From NCBI GenBank assembly GCA_002842205.1, contig PHCI01000003.1, forward strand, positions 1-64,000: DNA of 64,000 nucleotides, given 5' to 3'. The stretch comes from Betaproteobacteria bacterium HGW-Betaproteobacteria-3. GTDB lineage: Bacteria; Pseudomonadota; Gammaproteobacteria; Burkholderiales; Burkholderiaceae_C. The translations under genes and the position numbers were made by a program. The notes beneath the pieces are model-generated. The model searched no databases. It was given only the letters and a program-made list of their open reading frames with translations, and was not told the DNA's origin. Shown piece after piece: positions 45,281 to 54,743 of this stretch (the first letter of the stretch is position 1; each line of letters begins with the position of its first letter).

Positions 45281-45880
45281 ATGGAACTGTCTGCCCTGAT
45301 TCTCCAATACGGCCTGTGGGCGGTCTTTCTGGCCGTCTTCATGGAGCAGTTGGGCTTTCCGTTGCCCACGCTGCCGCTGCTGCTGGTGGTGGGCGCGGCC
45401 GCGGCCACCGATCCGGGCTTTGGCCTGGCGGCGTTGGCGGTGACCGTGGGGGCGTCGGTTGGGGGTGGCGCGTTGATGTTTGCGGCGGGGCGCAAATACG
45501 GCCATTCGATCCTGGGATTTTTTTGCCGCATCTCGCTGTCACCCACCTCGTGCATTGACCACGGCCTGGCGGCACTGGACCGCGTGGGCCCGCTGGCACT
45601 GGTCATGGCGCGCTTCATGCCCGGGCTGTCGGCCATGGCGCCGGCCTTGGCGGGCAAGGCGGGCATGCCGCTGCGGGTTTTTCTGGTCAGCCAGGGCGTG
45701 GCCGCTGCCTTGTTTGCCGCCACGGGCATTGGCGTTGGGCGCGCGTTTCACGACACGATCGAGCCGCTCGTGCGCGGCCTGGACACCTACGCCCGCCCCA
45801 TCGGCCTCGCGCTGGCACTGGCGATCGGGGCGTGGCTGGCGTATGTGGTGCTCGTCAAGCGCCGTCGCCGCGTGCTTTGA
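45281..45880 (+). CDS. DedA family membrane protein
   Basis: 199 residues from the ATG at 45281; the ATG at 45227 adds an unlikely leader. Sequence starts MELSALILQYGLWAVFLAVF and contains FMEQLGFPLPTLPLLLVVG and the conserved FMPGLSAMAPALAGKAGM. DedA proteins (VTT domain) are thought to act as lipid scramblases or transporters, often for undecaprenyl phosphate. About four to five membrane segments are seen. It converges with the Pal-like gene. Confidence 0.88.
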   Translation: MELSALILQYGLWAVFLAVFMEQLGFPLPTLPLLLVVGAAAATDPGFGLAALAVTVGASVGGGALMFAAGRKYGHSILGFFCRISLSPTSCIDHGLAALDRVGPLALVMARFMPGLSAMAPALAGKAGMPLRVFLVSQGVAAALFAATGIGVGRAFHDTIEPLVRGLDTYARPIGLALALAIGAWLAYVVLVKRRRRVL

Positions 45881-45920
45881 CCAACCATCGCCCCAACGCC
45901 ATGCGCCCGCCGGGCTTGCC

Positions 45921-45944
45921 GCGCACGACTTTCACGTCGTGCGC
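45921..45944. terminator. Strong hairpin between convergent dedA-like and pal-like genes
   Basis: A perfect 9-bp stem (GCGCACGAC / GTCGTGCGC) with a 6-base loop lies between the two stops. No T-run is present, so it may act as a bidirectional block or in mRNA protection. Confidence 0.5.
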
Positions 45945-45953
45945 CGCCGTCAC

Positions 45954-46499
45954 TCACTTGCCGGGATAAACCAGGTCCACCCGGCGATTTTCGGCCCAGG
46001 CGGCTTCGTCGTGACCGGGGGCCTTGGGCTTTTCCTTGCCCCAGCTCACGGCTTCGAGCTGCGCACCGTTGACGCCGATGAGCTTCAGGGCCTTCACCAC
46101 GTTTTCAGCCCGTTTTTGTCCCAGGGCCAGGTTGTATTCGGTACCGCCACGCTCGTCGGTGTTGCCTTCGACCCGGATGGCCAGCTTGGGGTTGGACGCC
46201 AGATACTTGCCCTGGACTTCCAGCACGCGCGTGTAGGCCGGCTTGACCTGGTAGTCGTCGAAATCGAAATAGACGCTACGTTCCTTGAAAATCGCGCTGG
46301 AGGGGTCGAGATGGGCCGGCACGGCCACGTGCGCCACGGCCGATGCGGTGGCGGGTGGTGGCGTCGGGGTCGTTGCGGGCGCGACGGCCGCAGCGGGTGC
46401 GGGGGTGGCGGCCACCGGCGCGGCTGGCGGGGTGCTGCTGCAGGCGGCCAGCAAGGCCGCAAAGCCCAGCGCCAGTGAATATCGGATCGTCATGTTCAT
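45954..46499 (-). CDS. Pal-like OmpA-family peptidoglycan-binding lipoprotein
   Basis: 181 residues. Lipobox LLAAC (mature Cys at about 20), then a Pro/Ala/Thr-rich tether of about 45 residues. An OmpA domain follows with VYFDFDDYQVKP, EGNTDERGGTEYNLALGQKRA and ENRRVDLVYPGK. The ribosome site AGGAG is seven bases before the ATG. Pal ties the outer membrane to peptidoglycan, but tolB and ybgF are not adjacent, so this may be a paralogue. It is divergent from the globin gene across a perfect palindrome. Confidence 0.88.
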   Translation of the reverse strand: MNMTIRYSLALGFAALLAACSSTPPAAPVAATPAPAAAVAPATTPTPPPATASAVAHVAVPAHLDPSSAIFKERSVYFDFDDYQVKPAYTRVLEVQGKYLASNPKLAIRVEGNTDERGGTEYNLALGQKRAENVVKALKLIGVNGAQLEAVSWGKEKPKAPGHDEAAWAENRRVDLVYPGK

Positions 46500-46560
46500 G
46501 AATAACTCCTTTTTCGGGACACAAATGGGTGGGTGAACGCCCGGGTCATTATGGCGGAGA

Positions 46561-46578
46561 TATATTTGTACAAATATA
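46561..46578. promoter_or_regulatory. Perfect 18-bp AT-rich palindrome between pal-like and globin genes
   Basis: TATATTTGTACAAATATA is its own reverse complement. It lies 62 bp before the pal-like start and 111 bp before the globin start, in the only AT-rich patch of the region. It looks like an operator for a dimeric regulator. I cannot assign it to a known factor. Confidence 0.6.
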
Positions 46579-46688
46579 AATTCCCCAAATCCGGACAGAA
46601 CGAACGGCTACGATGGCGCCCACGCGGGCCCGGGGCGTGGGTCACCCCGGGCTGTGCGGGACATCGCCAACCACCCCCAAGCCACGCC

Positions 46689-47129
46689 ATGACCGACGCC
46701 CCAAACACCAACGCACTGCAAACCGTGACCCCTGAAGAACCATCGGCATTCGACACCCCGTTCGCCTGGATCGGCGGCGAAGACCGCGTGCACGCCCTGA
46801 CCGAGCGTTTCTACGACCTCATGGACCTGGAGCCCGCCTACGCCGAATTGCGCGCCGTGCACGGCAGCGACCTGGCCAGCGCGCGGCAAAAGCTGTTCTG
46901 GTTTCTGTGCGGCTGGCTGGGCGGCCCGCAGCACTACACCGGGCGCTTTGGCCACCCGCGCCTGCGCCAGCGCCACCTGCCGTTTGCCATTGGCATCCGC
47001 GAGCGCGACCAGTGGCTGGCCTGCATGGACCAGGCCATGGGTGAGACCGGCGTGCCCGACGACTTGCGCGCGCGACTGCGCCAGAGCTTTTTCCAGACTG
47101 CCGACTGGATGCGCAACACCCACGTGTAA
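46689..47129 (+). CDS. Group II truncated haemoglobin
   Basis: 146 residues from the ATG at 46689. The globin core runs from FAWIGGEDRVHALTERFYDLMD to QSFFQTADWM. The proximal His is in the FGHPRLRQRHLPF region and the Trp in CGWLGGP also fits group II globins. Such proteins bind O2 and can detoxify NO or peroxides. It is divergent from the pal-like gene across an AT-rich palindrome and is followed by repeat A copy 7. An ATG at 46533 is unlikely because the leader is not globin-like. Confidence 0.9.
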   Translation: MTDAPNTNALQTVTPEEPSAFDTPFAWIGGEDRVHALTERFYDLMDLEPAYAELRAVHGSDLASARQKLFWFLCGWLGGPQHYTGRFGHPRLRQRHLPFAIGIRERDQWLACMDQAMGETGVPDDLRARLRQSFFQTADWMRNTHV

Positions 47130-47159
47130 GGTCAGTGCGGGGCGCTGGTGAACGTCGAG

Positions 47160-47222
47160 TTGCTTTCAAAAAAGAAGCAAACTTTGACCATTTGACGGGG
47201 GCTAGAGGCGTATTTTCTTCAT
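47160..47222 (+). repeat. Dispersed repeat A, copy 7 (contains smr stop codon)
   Basis: Forward copy: AGAAGCAAACTTTGACC then ATTTGACGGGGGCTAGAGGC. Its far end supplies the stop codon of the minus-strand Smr gene (47219-47221). It lies between the convergent globin and Smr genes. Confidence 0.92.
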
Positions 47223-47890
47223 AAAACCGGGCCCGACGGCCTGAGCAGCACCAGCAGCGCACCGGCGCCGCCTTCGGACGGCGTGGCCTGCACAAAGGCC
47301 AGCACCTCGTTTTTCTGGATCAGCCAGCCCTGCACCTTGGCCTTGAGCACCGGTGTCTTGCCCGGCGAGCCCAGGCCCTTGCCATGCACCACCCGCACGC
47401 AGCGCACGCCGTGGCGGTGGGCCTCGCGCACAAACGCCGCCAGCGCCTCGCGGGCCGCGTCGGTGCGCAGGCCGTGCAAATCGAGCTCGCGCTGGAGGCT
47501 CCAGTGGCCCTTGCGCAGCTTGCGCGTCACGTCGGTGCCGATGCCCGGGCGCCGAAAGCTCAGCGCATCGTCCACGTCCAGCAGGGTGCTGAAGTCAAAT
47601 TCATCGCTGATGGCTTCACGCAGCACGGCCTGGTCGTCGCGCTGCTGCTGCACCGCGATGGGGGCCGGTGGCACCACGGGCAACACGGCCCGGCCGCGGT
47701 CGGGCAGCGGCTGGACGGCGCCGACCGCGCGGGTGAACAGGTTTTTTTCGGCCAGGGCCCGGCGCTCGGCCTGCTGGCGCTCGGCCAGCGCCGCGGCCTC
47801 GCGCGCCTGGGCGGCGGCCAGGTCGCGCTTGATGCGGCCCAGGTCGGCCAGCGACTGCACGCGCGGGGGCGCCTTGCCGTGCGGCTTCAT
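47219..47890 (-). CDS. Smr-domain protein
   Basis: 223 residues from the ATG at 47890. The N-terminal half is a charged helical region (KRDLAAAQAREAAALAERQQ). The C-terminal Smr domain shows the motifs LDLHGLRTDAAREAL and VVHGKGLGSPGKTPVLK. Smr domains bind and often nick nucleic acids, and stand-alone forms may act in RNA or ribosome rescue. It lies 34 bp behind radC on the same strand. The stop codon is provided by repeat A copy 7. Confidence 0.88.
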   Translation of the reverse strand: MKPHGKAPPRVQSLADLGRIKRDLAAAQAREAAALAERQQAERRALAEKNLFTRAVGAVQPLPDRGRAVLPVVPPAPIAVQQQRDDQAVLREAISDEFDFSTLLDVDDALSFRRPGIGTDVTRKLRKGHWSLQRELDLHGLRTDAAREALAAFVREAHRHGVRCVRVVHGKGLGSPGKTPVLKAKVQGWLIQKNEVLAFVQATPSEGGAGALLVLLRPSGPVL

Positions 47891-47924
47891 TGCAGCCCCT
47901 TCGTCGTGCGCCAGCACGCGCGCC

Positions 47925-48602
47925 TCACAACAGGCCCTTTTCGGCCATCGACAGCGCCTGCCCCGGGCCGACGATCACGTGGTCGAGCACGCGCACGTCC
48001 ACCAGCGCCAGCGCGGCCTTGAGGGTCTGGGTGAGCGCCTCGTCGGCGCGGCTGGGCTGCACCGTGCCGCTGGGGTGGTTGTGGGCCAGCACCACGGCGG
48101 CGGCCTTGTGCTGCAGCGCGTGCAGCACCACCTCGCGCGGGTACACGCTGGTCTGGGTCAGGGTGCCGCGAAACAGCTCCTCCAGCGCCAGCAGCCGGTT
48201 CTGGCTGTCCAGGAACAGCACCGCAAACACCTCGTGGCCGCGTCGGGCCAGGTGCAGTTGCAGGTAGTGCTTGACGGCGTCGGGGGTGCTGAACACCTCG
48301 CGCTCGCGCAACTGCTCGGCCAGCGCGCGGCGCGCCAGTTCCAGCACGGCCACCAGTTCGGCGCGCTTGGCCGGGCCGCCCAGGCCCTTGATTTTTTTGA
48401 CGTCGTCCAGGTCGGCGTGCAGCAGGCCGGCGATGCCGCCAAAGGTGTCGAGCAGTTCCTGCGCCAGCGTGAGCACGCCTTTGCCGACGATGCCAGTGCG
48501 CAGCAGCAGCGCCAGCAGCTCGGCGTCGCTCAGGGCGCCGGGGCCGCGGGCCAGCAGCTTTTCGCGGGGGCGGGCATCGGGCGGGAGGTCTTTGAGCGGC
48601 AT
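47925..48602 (-). CDS. radC: RadC family JAMM-domain protein
   Basis: 225 residues. A helix-hairpin-helix-like N-terminal part (about 55-100, [20 protein letters not shown]) is followed by a JAMM/MPN domain with [14 protein letters not shown], the zinc-binding signature. The historical link to DNA repair is weak and the true role is unclear. The start lies next to the FKBP gene, which is divergent, so the two share a 55-bp promoter space. Confidence 0.92.
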   Translation of the reverse strand: MPLKDLPPDARPREKLLARGPGALSDAELLALLLRTGIVGKGVLTLAQELLDTFGGIAGLLHADLDDVKKIKGLGGPAKRAELVAVLELARRALAEQLREREVFSTPDAVKHYLQLHLARRGHEVFAVLFLDSQNRLLALEELFRGTLTQTSVYPREVVLHALQHKAAAVVLAHNHPSGTVQPSRADEALTQTLKAALALVDVRVLDHVIVGPGQALSMAEKGLL

Positions 48603-48657
48603 GGCGGAGCCCGAAGGCCAGGGTTTCTACAATGGAGGCCAGTTTATCGGGACTTCC

Positions 48658-49149
48658 ATGGCCACCGCTTCCAGCCTTTCTGCCGCATCCCCGCCGACCG
48701 CCGCCACCGCGGTGGTGCAGGCCGGGTCGTTTCTGACCCTGCATTACCGGCTGGCCGGGCCGCAGGGCGACGTCATCAACACCTTCAACGACAAGCCGGC
48801 CACGTTGTCGATCGGCGCGGGCGAGCTGTCACCCGCGGTCGAGGCGCAGCTGATCGGCATGGAAGAGGGCGCGCACCGCACCTTTGCGCTGGCCGCGGGC
48901 ATCGCCTTTGGCGAGCGCAACCCCGAGATGGTGCAGTGGGTGGCCAAGAAGCTGCTGGCCGACCTGGGCGACCCGCATGAAACCTATGCGGTGGGCGACG
49001 TGGTGCAGTTCCCCACGCCCGACGGCCTGGGCAGCTATGCCGGTGCCGTGCAGCAGCTGCGCGACGACGGCGCGGTGCTGTTTGACTTCAACCACCCGCT
49101 GGCCGGCCAGCCGGTGACGTTTGAAGTGCGTTTGATCGGGGTGCTATGA
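48658..49149 (+). CDS. fkpB: FKBP-type peptidyl-prolyl isomerase, SlpA type
   Basis: 163 residues from the ATG at 48658; an in-frame ATG at 48601 would overlap the radC start. The FKBP core shows FLTLHYRLAGPQGDVINTF, the insert-in-flap MVQWVAKKLLADLGD and FDFNHPLAGQPVTFEVRLIGV, all typical of SlpA/FkpB. It precedes ispH as in most proteobacteria. A family B repeat and a 30-bp duplication fill the gap to ispH. Confidence 0.93.
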   Translation: MATASSLSAASPPTAATAVVQAGSFLTLHYRLAGPQGDVINTFNDKPATLSIGAGELSPAVEAQLIGMEEGAHRTFALAAGIAFGERNPEMVQWVAKKLLADLGDPHETYAVGDVVQFPTPDGLGSYAGAVQQLRDDGAVLFDFNHPLAGQPVTFEVRLIGVL

Positions 49150-49154
49150 ACGCA

Positions 49155-49184
49155 GCACACGAAGTGGCCAGCGTGGGGGCACTG
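49155..49184 (+). repeat. 30-bp direct repeat, first unit
   Basis: GCACACGAAGTGGCCAGCGT and the next ten bases (GGGGGCACTG) occur identically again at 49242-49271. The unit lies just after the fkpB stop. Confidence 0.9.
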
Positions 49185-49193
49185 GTACGCGCC

Positions 49194-49271
49194 GCGCCGG
49201 GCCGCCCCAAGCAAGCGAGCGTCCCCTCGGGGGGCAGCGCCGCACACGAAGTGGCCAGCGTGGGGGCACTG
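49194..49271 (+). repeat. Repeat B, intergenic copy before ispH
   Basis: GGGCCGCCCCAAGCAAGCG, CCCCTCGGGGGGCAGCG and GGCCAGCGTGGGGGCACTG in order. The last part is the second unit of the 30-bp direct repeat. Related sequence is read in frame inside metG and recJ. Confidence 0.85.
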
Positions 49272-49273
49272 AA

Positions 49274-50362
49274 ATGACCGGCCGCATCGACAACGCCAGG
49301 ACACACACCGACGGGCTGCCCCAGGGTGTGAAGAACCCGGTTGACGGCGCTGACGCCGACCACGCTGCAGGCGGGGGCGTGCAGGTCATTCTGGCCGAGC
49401 CGCGGGGCTTTTGCGCGGGGGTCGATCGCGCCATCGAGATCGTCGAGCGCGCACTGCAAAAATTCGGGCGCCCGATCTACGTGCGCCACGAGATCGTGCA
49501 CAACACCTATGTGGTCAACGACCTCAAGGCCAAGGGCGCGATCTTCATCGAAGACCTGGCCGACGTGCCGCCCGGCGCCACGCTGGTGTTCAGCGCGCAC
49601 GGCGTGAGCAAGGCGGTGCAGCAAGAGGCCGCGCAGCGCGGCTTTCATGTGTTTGACGCCACCTGCCCGCTGGTGACCAAGGTGCACATCGAGGTGGCCA
49701 AGCTCGCCAAAGAGGGCTACGAGTTCATCATGATCGGCCACAAGGGCCACCCCGAGGTGGAGGGCACGATGGGCCAGCTCGACCACGGCATCCACCTGGT
49801 GGAAGACGTGGCCGACGTGGCGCAGGTGCAGCCCGCGCAGACGCAACGGCTTGCGCTGGTCACGCAGACCACGCTGTCCACCGACGACGCGGCCGAGATT
49901 GCCGCCGCCGTCAAGGCGCGCTTTCCCAGCGTGCGCGAACCCAAGCAGCAAGACATCTGCTACGCCACGCAAAACCGCCAGGACGCCATCAAGTTCATGA
50001 CGCCGCAGGTGGACGTGGTGATCGTGGTCGGCAGCCCGACCAGCTCCAACAGCAACCGGCTGGCCGAGCTGGCGCGCAAGCGCGGCGTGCCCAGCTTCAT
50101 GGTCGACAGCCCCGACGAGCTGCAACCGCAATGGCTGGCGGGCAAGCGCCGCGTGGGGCTGACGGCCGGGGCGTCGGCGCCCGAAATCCTGGTCCGCCAG
50201 GTGATCGACCGCATCAAGTCGCTGGGCGTGGTGTCGGTGCGCAAGATGGACGGGATCGAAGAGACCGTGAAGTTCCCGCTACCGAAGGGGCTGAAGTTGG
50301 ACACGAAGGGGCTTAAATTGGACTCGAAGGAACTGAAGCCGGACGCACAACGGTCTGACTGA
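49274..50362 (+). CDS. ispH: 4-hydroxy-3-methylbut-2-enyl diphosphate reductase
   Basis: 362 residues from ATG 49274, or about 327 from GTG 49379, where the conserved part (VQVILAEPRGFCAGVDRAIE) begins. Cluster cysteines are in GFCAGV, DATCPLV and DICYATQ. IspH makes IPP and DMAPP, the last step of the MEP isoprenoid route. The C-terminal tail has three 7-residue repeats (KGLKLDT, KGLKLDS, KELKPDA) not needed by the fold. The gene follows fkpB as usual. Confidence 0.95.
   Translation: MTGRIDNARTHTDGLPQGVKNPVDGADADHAAGGGVQVILAEPRGFCAGVDRAIEIVERALQKFGRPIYVRHEIVHNTYVVNDLKAKGAIFIEDLADVPPGATLVFSAHGVSKAVQQEAAQRGFHVFDATCPLVTKVHIEVAKLAKEGYEFIMIGHKGHPEVEGTMGQLDHGIHLVEDVADVAQVQPAQTQRLALVTQTTLSTDDAAEIAAAVKARFPSVREPKQQDICYATQNRQDAIKFMTPQVDVVIVVGSPTSSNSNRLAELARKRGVPSFMVDSPDELQPQWLAGKRRVGLTAGASAPEILVRQVIDRIKSLGVVSVRKMDGIEETVKFPLPKGLKLDTKGLKLDSKELKPDAQRSD
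50285..50347 (+). repeat. Three 21-bp tandem units at the ispH 3' end
   Basis: Units begin AAGGGGCTGAAGTTGGAC, AAGGGGCTTAAATTGGAC and AAGGAACTGAAGCCGGAC. They encode a Lys/Leu/Asp heptad-like tail of IspH. Confidence 0.88.
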
Positions 50363-50435
50363 AAAGCATCCAGCCCCGACCGCCCAACGCCGGACGTTCT
50401 CAACGGCCCCCGCTTTTCCAAGAAAATCCGCCTTC

Positions 50436-51380
50436 ATGAACCTCTCTGAAATTCATAGCGCTTCACGTCGATTTGACGCGGGGCCAAGCCACTTTTTACG
50501 TGAAACTCCGTTGTGGAAGCTGCCCGGTGCGGCGCTGGGCGTGGACTGCGCCGAAGTGTGGCTCAAGCTCGAACACCTGCAGGTGGGCGGCAGCTTCAAG
50601 GCGCGCGGCATGCTCAACCGCCTGCTCGCCAACCCGATTCCCGCCAGCGGCGTGATCGTCGCCTCGGGCGGCAACGCGGGCATTGCCACGGCCGCCGCAG
50701 CGCGTGCACTGGGCGTGCCGTGCGAGGTGTTTGTGCCCAGGGTCTCCAGCGCCGCCAAGCAGGCCCGCCTGCGCGCGCTGGGCGCCAACGTGGTGGTGGG
50801 CGGCGACGCCTACGCCGACGCGCTGGCCGCGTGCCTGACGCGCCAGCAGCAGACCGGTGCGCTGCTCACCCATGCCTACGACCAGCCCGAAGTGGTGGCC
50901 GGCGCGGGCACCCTGGCGCGCGAGATCGAACAGCAGGGCGGCGTGCCGCACAGCGTGCTCGTCAGCGTGGGGGGTGGCGGGCTGATTGCCGGCGTGGCCG
51001 CCTGGTTTGAGGGCCGCGCGCGCGTGGTGGCGCTGGAGCCTGAACGCGCGCCCACGCTGCACGCCGCCCGCGCCGCGGGCGAGCCGGTGGATGTGGCGGT
51101 GGGCGGCATCGCGGCCGATTCACTGGGCGCGCGGCGCATCGGCGCGATTGCCTGGGACGTGACGCAGCGGCACGTGCACGACGCCCTGCTGCTGAGCGAC
51201 GACGCCATCCTTGCCGCGCAACGGTGGTTGTGGCGCGAAATGAAGCTGGCCGTGGAGCCCGCGGCGGCACTGGGGCTGGCTGCATTGCACACCGGCGCCT
51301 ACCGGCCGCGGGCGGACGAGACGGTGTGCCTCATCGTCTGTGGCGCCAACCTGGACCCGGCCTCGCTCACCGACGCCTGA
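50436..51380 (+). CDS. Threonine/serine dehydratase-like PLP enzyme
   Basis: 314 residues, fold-type II PLP enzyme. The Schiff-base Lys is in VGGSFKARGMLNRLL (about 54) and the phosphate-binding loop is [32 protein letters not shown] is the substrate loop. Family members deaminate threonine or serine to the keto acid. The lack of an ACT domain and the short length fit a catabolic or regulatory-free enzyme. The exact substrate is not certain. serS follows after a GC-rich tandem repeat. Confidence 0.85.
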   Translation: MNLSEIHSASRRFDAGPSHFLRETPLWKLPGAALGVDCAEVWLKLEHLQVGGSFKARGMLNRLLANPIPASGVIVASGGNAGIATAAAARALGVPCEVFVPRVSSAAKQARLRALGANVVVGGDAYADALAACLTRQQQTGALLTHAYDQPEVVAGAGTLAREIEQQGGVPHSVLVSVGGGGLIAGVAAWFEGRARVVALEPERAPTLHAARAAGEPVDVAVGGIAADSLGARRIGAIAWDVTQRHVHDALLLSDDAILAAQRWLWREMKLAVEPAAALGLAALHTGAYRPRADETVCLIVCGANLDPASLTDA

Positions 51381-51415
51381 ACCCGCCCGCACCGCCACGG
51401 CACGGGTCTAGCGGG

Positions 51416-51458
51416 GGTGTGGCGCGGGTGTGGCGCGGGTGGCGCGGGTGTGGCGGGG
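51416..51458 (+). repeat. GC-rich tandem repeat upstream of serS
   Basis: About four imperfect copies of GGTGTGGCGCG lie 20 bp before the serS start. They could vary in number by slippage and change the serS leader. Confidence 0.8.
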
Positions 51459-51468
51459 TCGCCGGTAA

Positions 51469-52788
<1,320 letters not shown>

Positions 52789-52806
52789 TAGAATCCAAGG
52801 CTTCGC

Positions 52807-52894
<88 letters not shown>

Positions 52895-52941
52895 AAAACG
52901 AGACCCAGAGCGTTCTAGAACGTCTCGCAAGACACCCCTGA

Positions 52942-52977
52942 AAGCCCCGGAAAACCCAAGCGTTCCGGGGCTTTTTT
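52942..52977 (+). terminator. Terminator after tRNA-Ser
   Basis: AAGCCCCGGAA and TTCCGGGGCTT form an 11-bp stem with a 10-base loop, followed by TTTT. It should end the serS-tRNA transcript. Confidence 0.9.
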
Positions 52978-53032
52978 GTTTCTGGACGTCCCGCAACGGT
53001 TCTTGCCATCCAAGATGTTCTGTTAAAGGCTC

Positions 53033-53140
53033 ATGGCCTTGGGCGTCTACCCTGATGTTTTCCTGGCGCAAGCCCGAGACAAAGTGGACCTGCCCAGAAA
53101 GCTTCTCGCCACGTGTGGCGCCGCCTGGAGGCTCTGCGAC
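53033..53140 (+). pseudogene. Fragment of a tyrosine integrase, N-terminal region
   Basis: Translation gives MALGVYPDVFLAQARDK and then VDLPRKLLA. This matches the arm-binding domain of P4-type integrases, which typically reads LGxYPxVSLAEARxK...ARxLLAxG. The frame then goes out of homology and stops soon after. No catalytic domain is present. It lies 139 bp after the tRNA-Ser gene, where such integrases are usually found, so it marks a decayed island. Confidence 0.68.
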
Positions 53141-53227
53141 CGGATAAATCGCCGTCGTGGCAGTCCAGTGAGTAGCCAAGCAGCTTGACAGTTTTGGGAT
53201 GGCTCCGCAGCAATAGGGTTCCGTTAT

Positions 53228-53253
53228 CTAGTCAATTGTTGACAAGTGACTAG
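53228..53253 (+). promoter_or_regulatory. Palindromic operator of the AbiE pair
   Basis: Outer arms CTAGTCA / TGACTAG and inner arms TTGT / ACAA form a near-perfect 26-bp palindrome. It lies 21 bp before the AbiEi start and covers a TTGACA hexamer. AbiEi antitoxins are known to repress their own operon by binding inverted repeats, and this fits. Confidence 0.7.
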
Positions 53254-53274
53254 ATTTCGCAACAAACTGCAAGA

Positions 53275-53892
53275 ATGCTTCATGGTCAAAATTCAACGCT
53301 GGAACAAGCCGTGCTCGCACTCGCCGAGCGCCAACCTCTTCTGCGCGCACGGGATCTGACCGCGCAGGCGCTGCCGACCGTTGTGCTCAGCAGGCTGGTC
53401 ACGGCGGGCAAACTTGAACGTGTGGCCCGTGGCGTCTACAGCCTGCCCGGGCGTGCACTCAGCGAGCACCGATCCCTCGCTGAAGTTGCGCTGCGGGCTC
53501 CGCGGGGTGTCGTGTGCCTGCTGTCGGCGCTGCGCGTCCATGGCATCGGCACCCAGGCGCCGTTCGAGGTCTGGCTGGCGATCCCTCCGCACACACCCAC
53601 CCCCCGACTGGATCAGCCAGCGCTGCGTGTGGTGCGCATGTCGGGCCCGGCCCTGACCGAAGGCATCGAACTGATCGAAATCGATGGCGTGCAAGTTCCG
53701 GTGTTCAACGCGGCCAAGACGGTGGCCGACTGCTTCAAGTACCGCAACAAGATCGGTCTGGACGTGGCGCTGGAGGCTCTGCGCGATGGCTGGGCTCAGC
53801 GCAAGCTGACGATGGATGCGCTCTGGCACTACGCCGCGGTCAACCGCGTGGCCAATGTCATGCGGCCCTACCTGGAAAGCGTCACGGCATGA
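53275..53892 (+). CDS. AbiEi-family antitoxin, transcriptional repressor
   Basis: 205 residues. The N-terminal winged-helix region (LRARDLTAQALPTVVLSRLV then GKLERVARGVYSLPG) is typical of AbiEi, followed by a domain with VEVALRAPRGVVCLLSALRV-like sequence and FNAAKTVADCFKYRNKIG. In type IV systems AbiEi blocks the effect of the AbiEii nucleotidyltransferase without binding it directly and represses the operon. The stop overlaps the toxin start (ATGA). It lies behind a palindromic operator and an integrase remnant. Confidence 0.85.
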   Translation: MLHGQNSTLEQAVLALAERQPLLRARDLTAQALPTVVLSRLVTAGKLERVARGVYSLPGRALSEHRSLAEVALRAPRGVVCLLSALRVHGIGTQAPFEVWLAIPPHTPTPRLDQPALRVVRMSGPALTEGIELIEIDGVQVPVFNAAKTVADCFKYRNKIGLDVALEALRDGWAQRKLTMDALWHYAAVNRVANVMRPYLESVTA

Positions 53893-54737
53893 GCCGCAAC
53901 CTGGCCGCCTCCATCCGAGCCCGCTTGAAGCAACGCGCCGATGCCACGAAGCAGGACTTCAATTTGACGCTCACCCACTACGGGCTGGAGCGGTTGTTGT
54001 ACCGCTTGTCGATCTCACCGCATGCCGACAACTACCTGCTCAAGGGTGCACTGCTGTTTTCTCTGTGGTACGACCAGCCACACCGGCCGACGCGCGATGT
54101 GGACCTGCTGGGATTTGGTCCGGACGACATCGACACCGCCGTGTCGGCATTCCGTGAAATCTGCGCGATCGTGGTGGAAGACGGCATCGCGTTCGATCCC
54201 GCATCAGTCAAGGGCTCGGTGATCCGCAAGGAGGCGGGCTATGGCGGCGTCCGGATCGACCTGCAGGCGAAATTGGACGGAGCGCGCATCACGCTGCAGG
54301 TGGACATCGGTTTCGGCGATGCGGTAACACCCGCACCGGAATCAGTGAGCTACCCGGTGCTGCTCGATGACTTGTCCGCACCACAACTGCGTTCGTACCC
54401 GAAATACACCGTGGTGGCCGAGAAGTTCCATGCGGTGTGCCTGCTCGGCATGGCCAACACACGGATGAAGGACTACTTTGATCTGTGGGTGCTGCTCACC
54501 GAGGGAGCTCTGCAATTGCCAGAACTGCAATGGGCAGTCGAAGCGACGTTCGCGCGGCGGCAATTGCCGGTTCCATACGCCATCCCCTCTGGCTTGACCG
54601 ATACATTTGCGCAGGATGCCGTGAAACGGGCACAGTGGGCGGCGTTCCTGAAAAAAAACCGGCTGCAAGCCCTGGATCTGATGGACGTGGTCACCCTGCT
54701 GCGTGACGAGTTTCAGAAACTGCAAAAGCAAGGCTGA
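53889..54737 (+). CDS. AbiEii-family nucleotidyltransferase toxin
   Basis: 282 residues from the ATG at 53889, overlapping the AbiEi stop by 4 bp. The nucleotidyltransferase motif is KGALLFSLWYD followed by RPTRDVDLLGFG, and a later basic region (YPKYTVVAEKFHAVCLLG) holds the conserved Lys. AbiEii enzymes transfer nucleotides to RNA or tRNA and cause growth arrest or phage abortive infection. Given the adjacent tRNA-Ser, tRNA is an appealing target but that is only a guess. Confidence 0.87.
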   Translation: MSRNLAASIRARLKQRADATKQDFNLTLTHYGLERLLYRLSISPHADNYLLKGALLFSLWYDQPHRPTRDVDLLGFGPDDIDTAVSAFREICAIVVEDGIAFDPASVKGSVIRKEAGYGGVRIDLQAKLDGARITLQVDIGFGDAVTPAPESVSYPVLLDDLSAPQLRSYPKYTVVAEKFHAVCLLGMANTRMKDYFDLWVLLTEGALQLPELQWAVEATFARRQLPVPYAIPSGLTDTFAQDAVKRAQWAAFLKKNRLQALDLMDVVTLLRDEFQKLQKQG

Positions 54738-54743
54738 AAGGCC

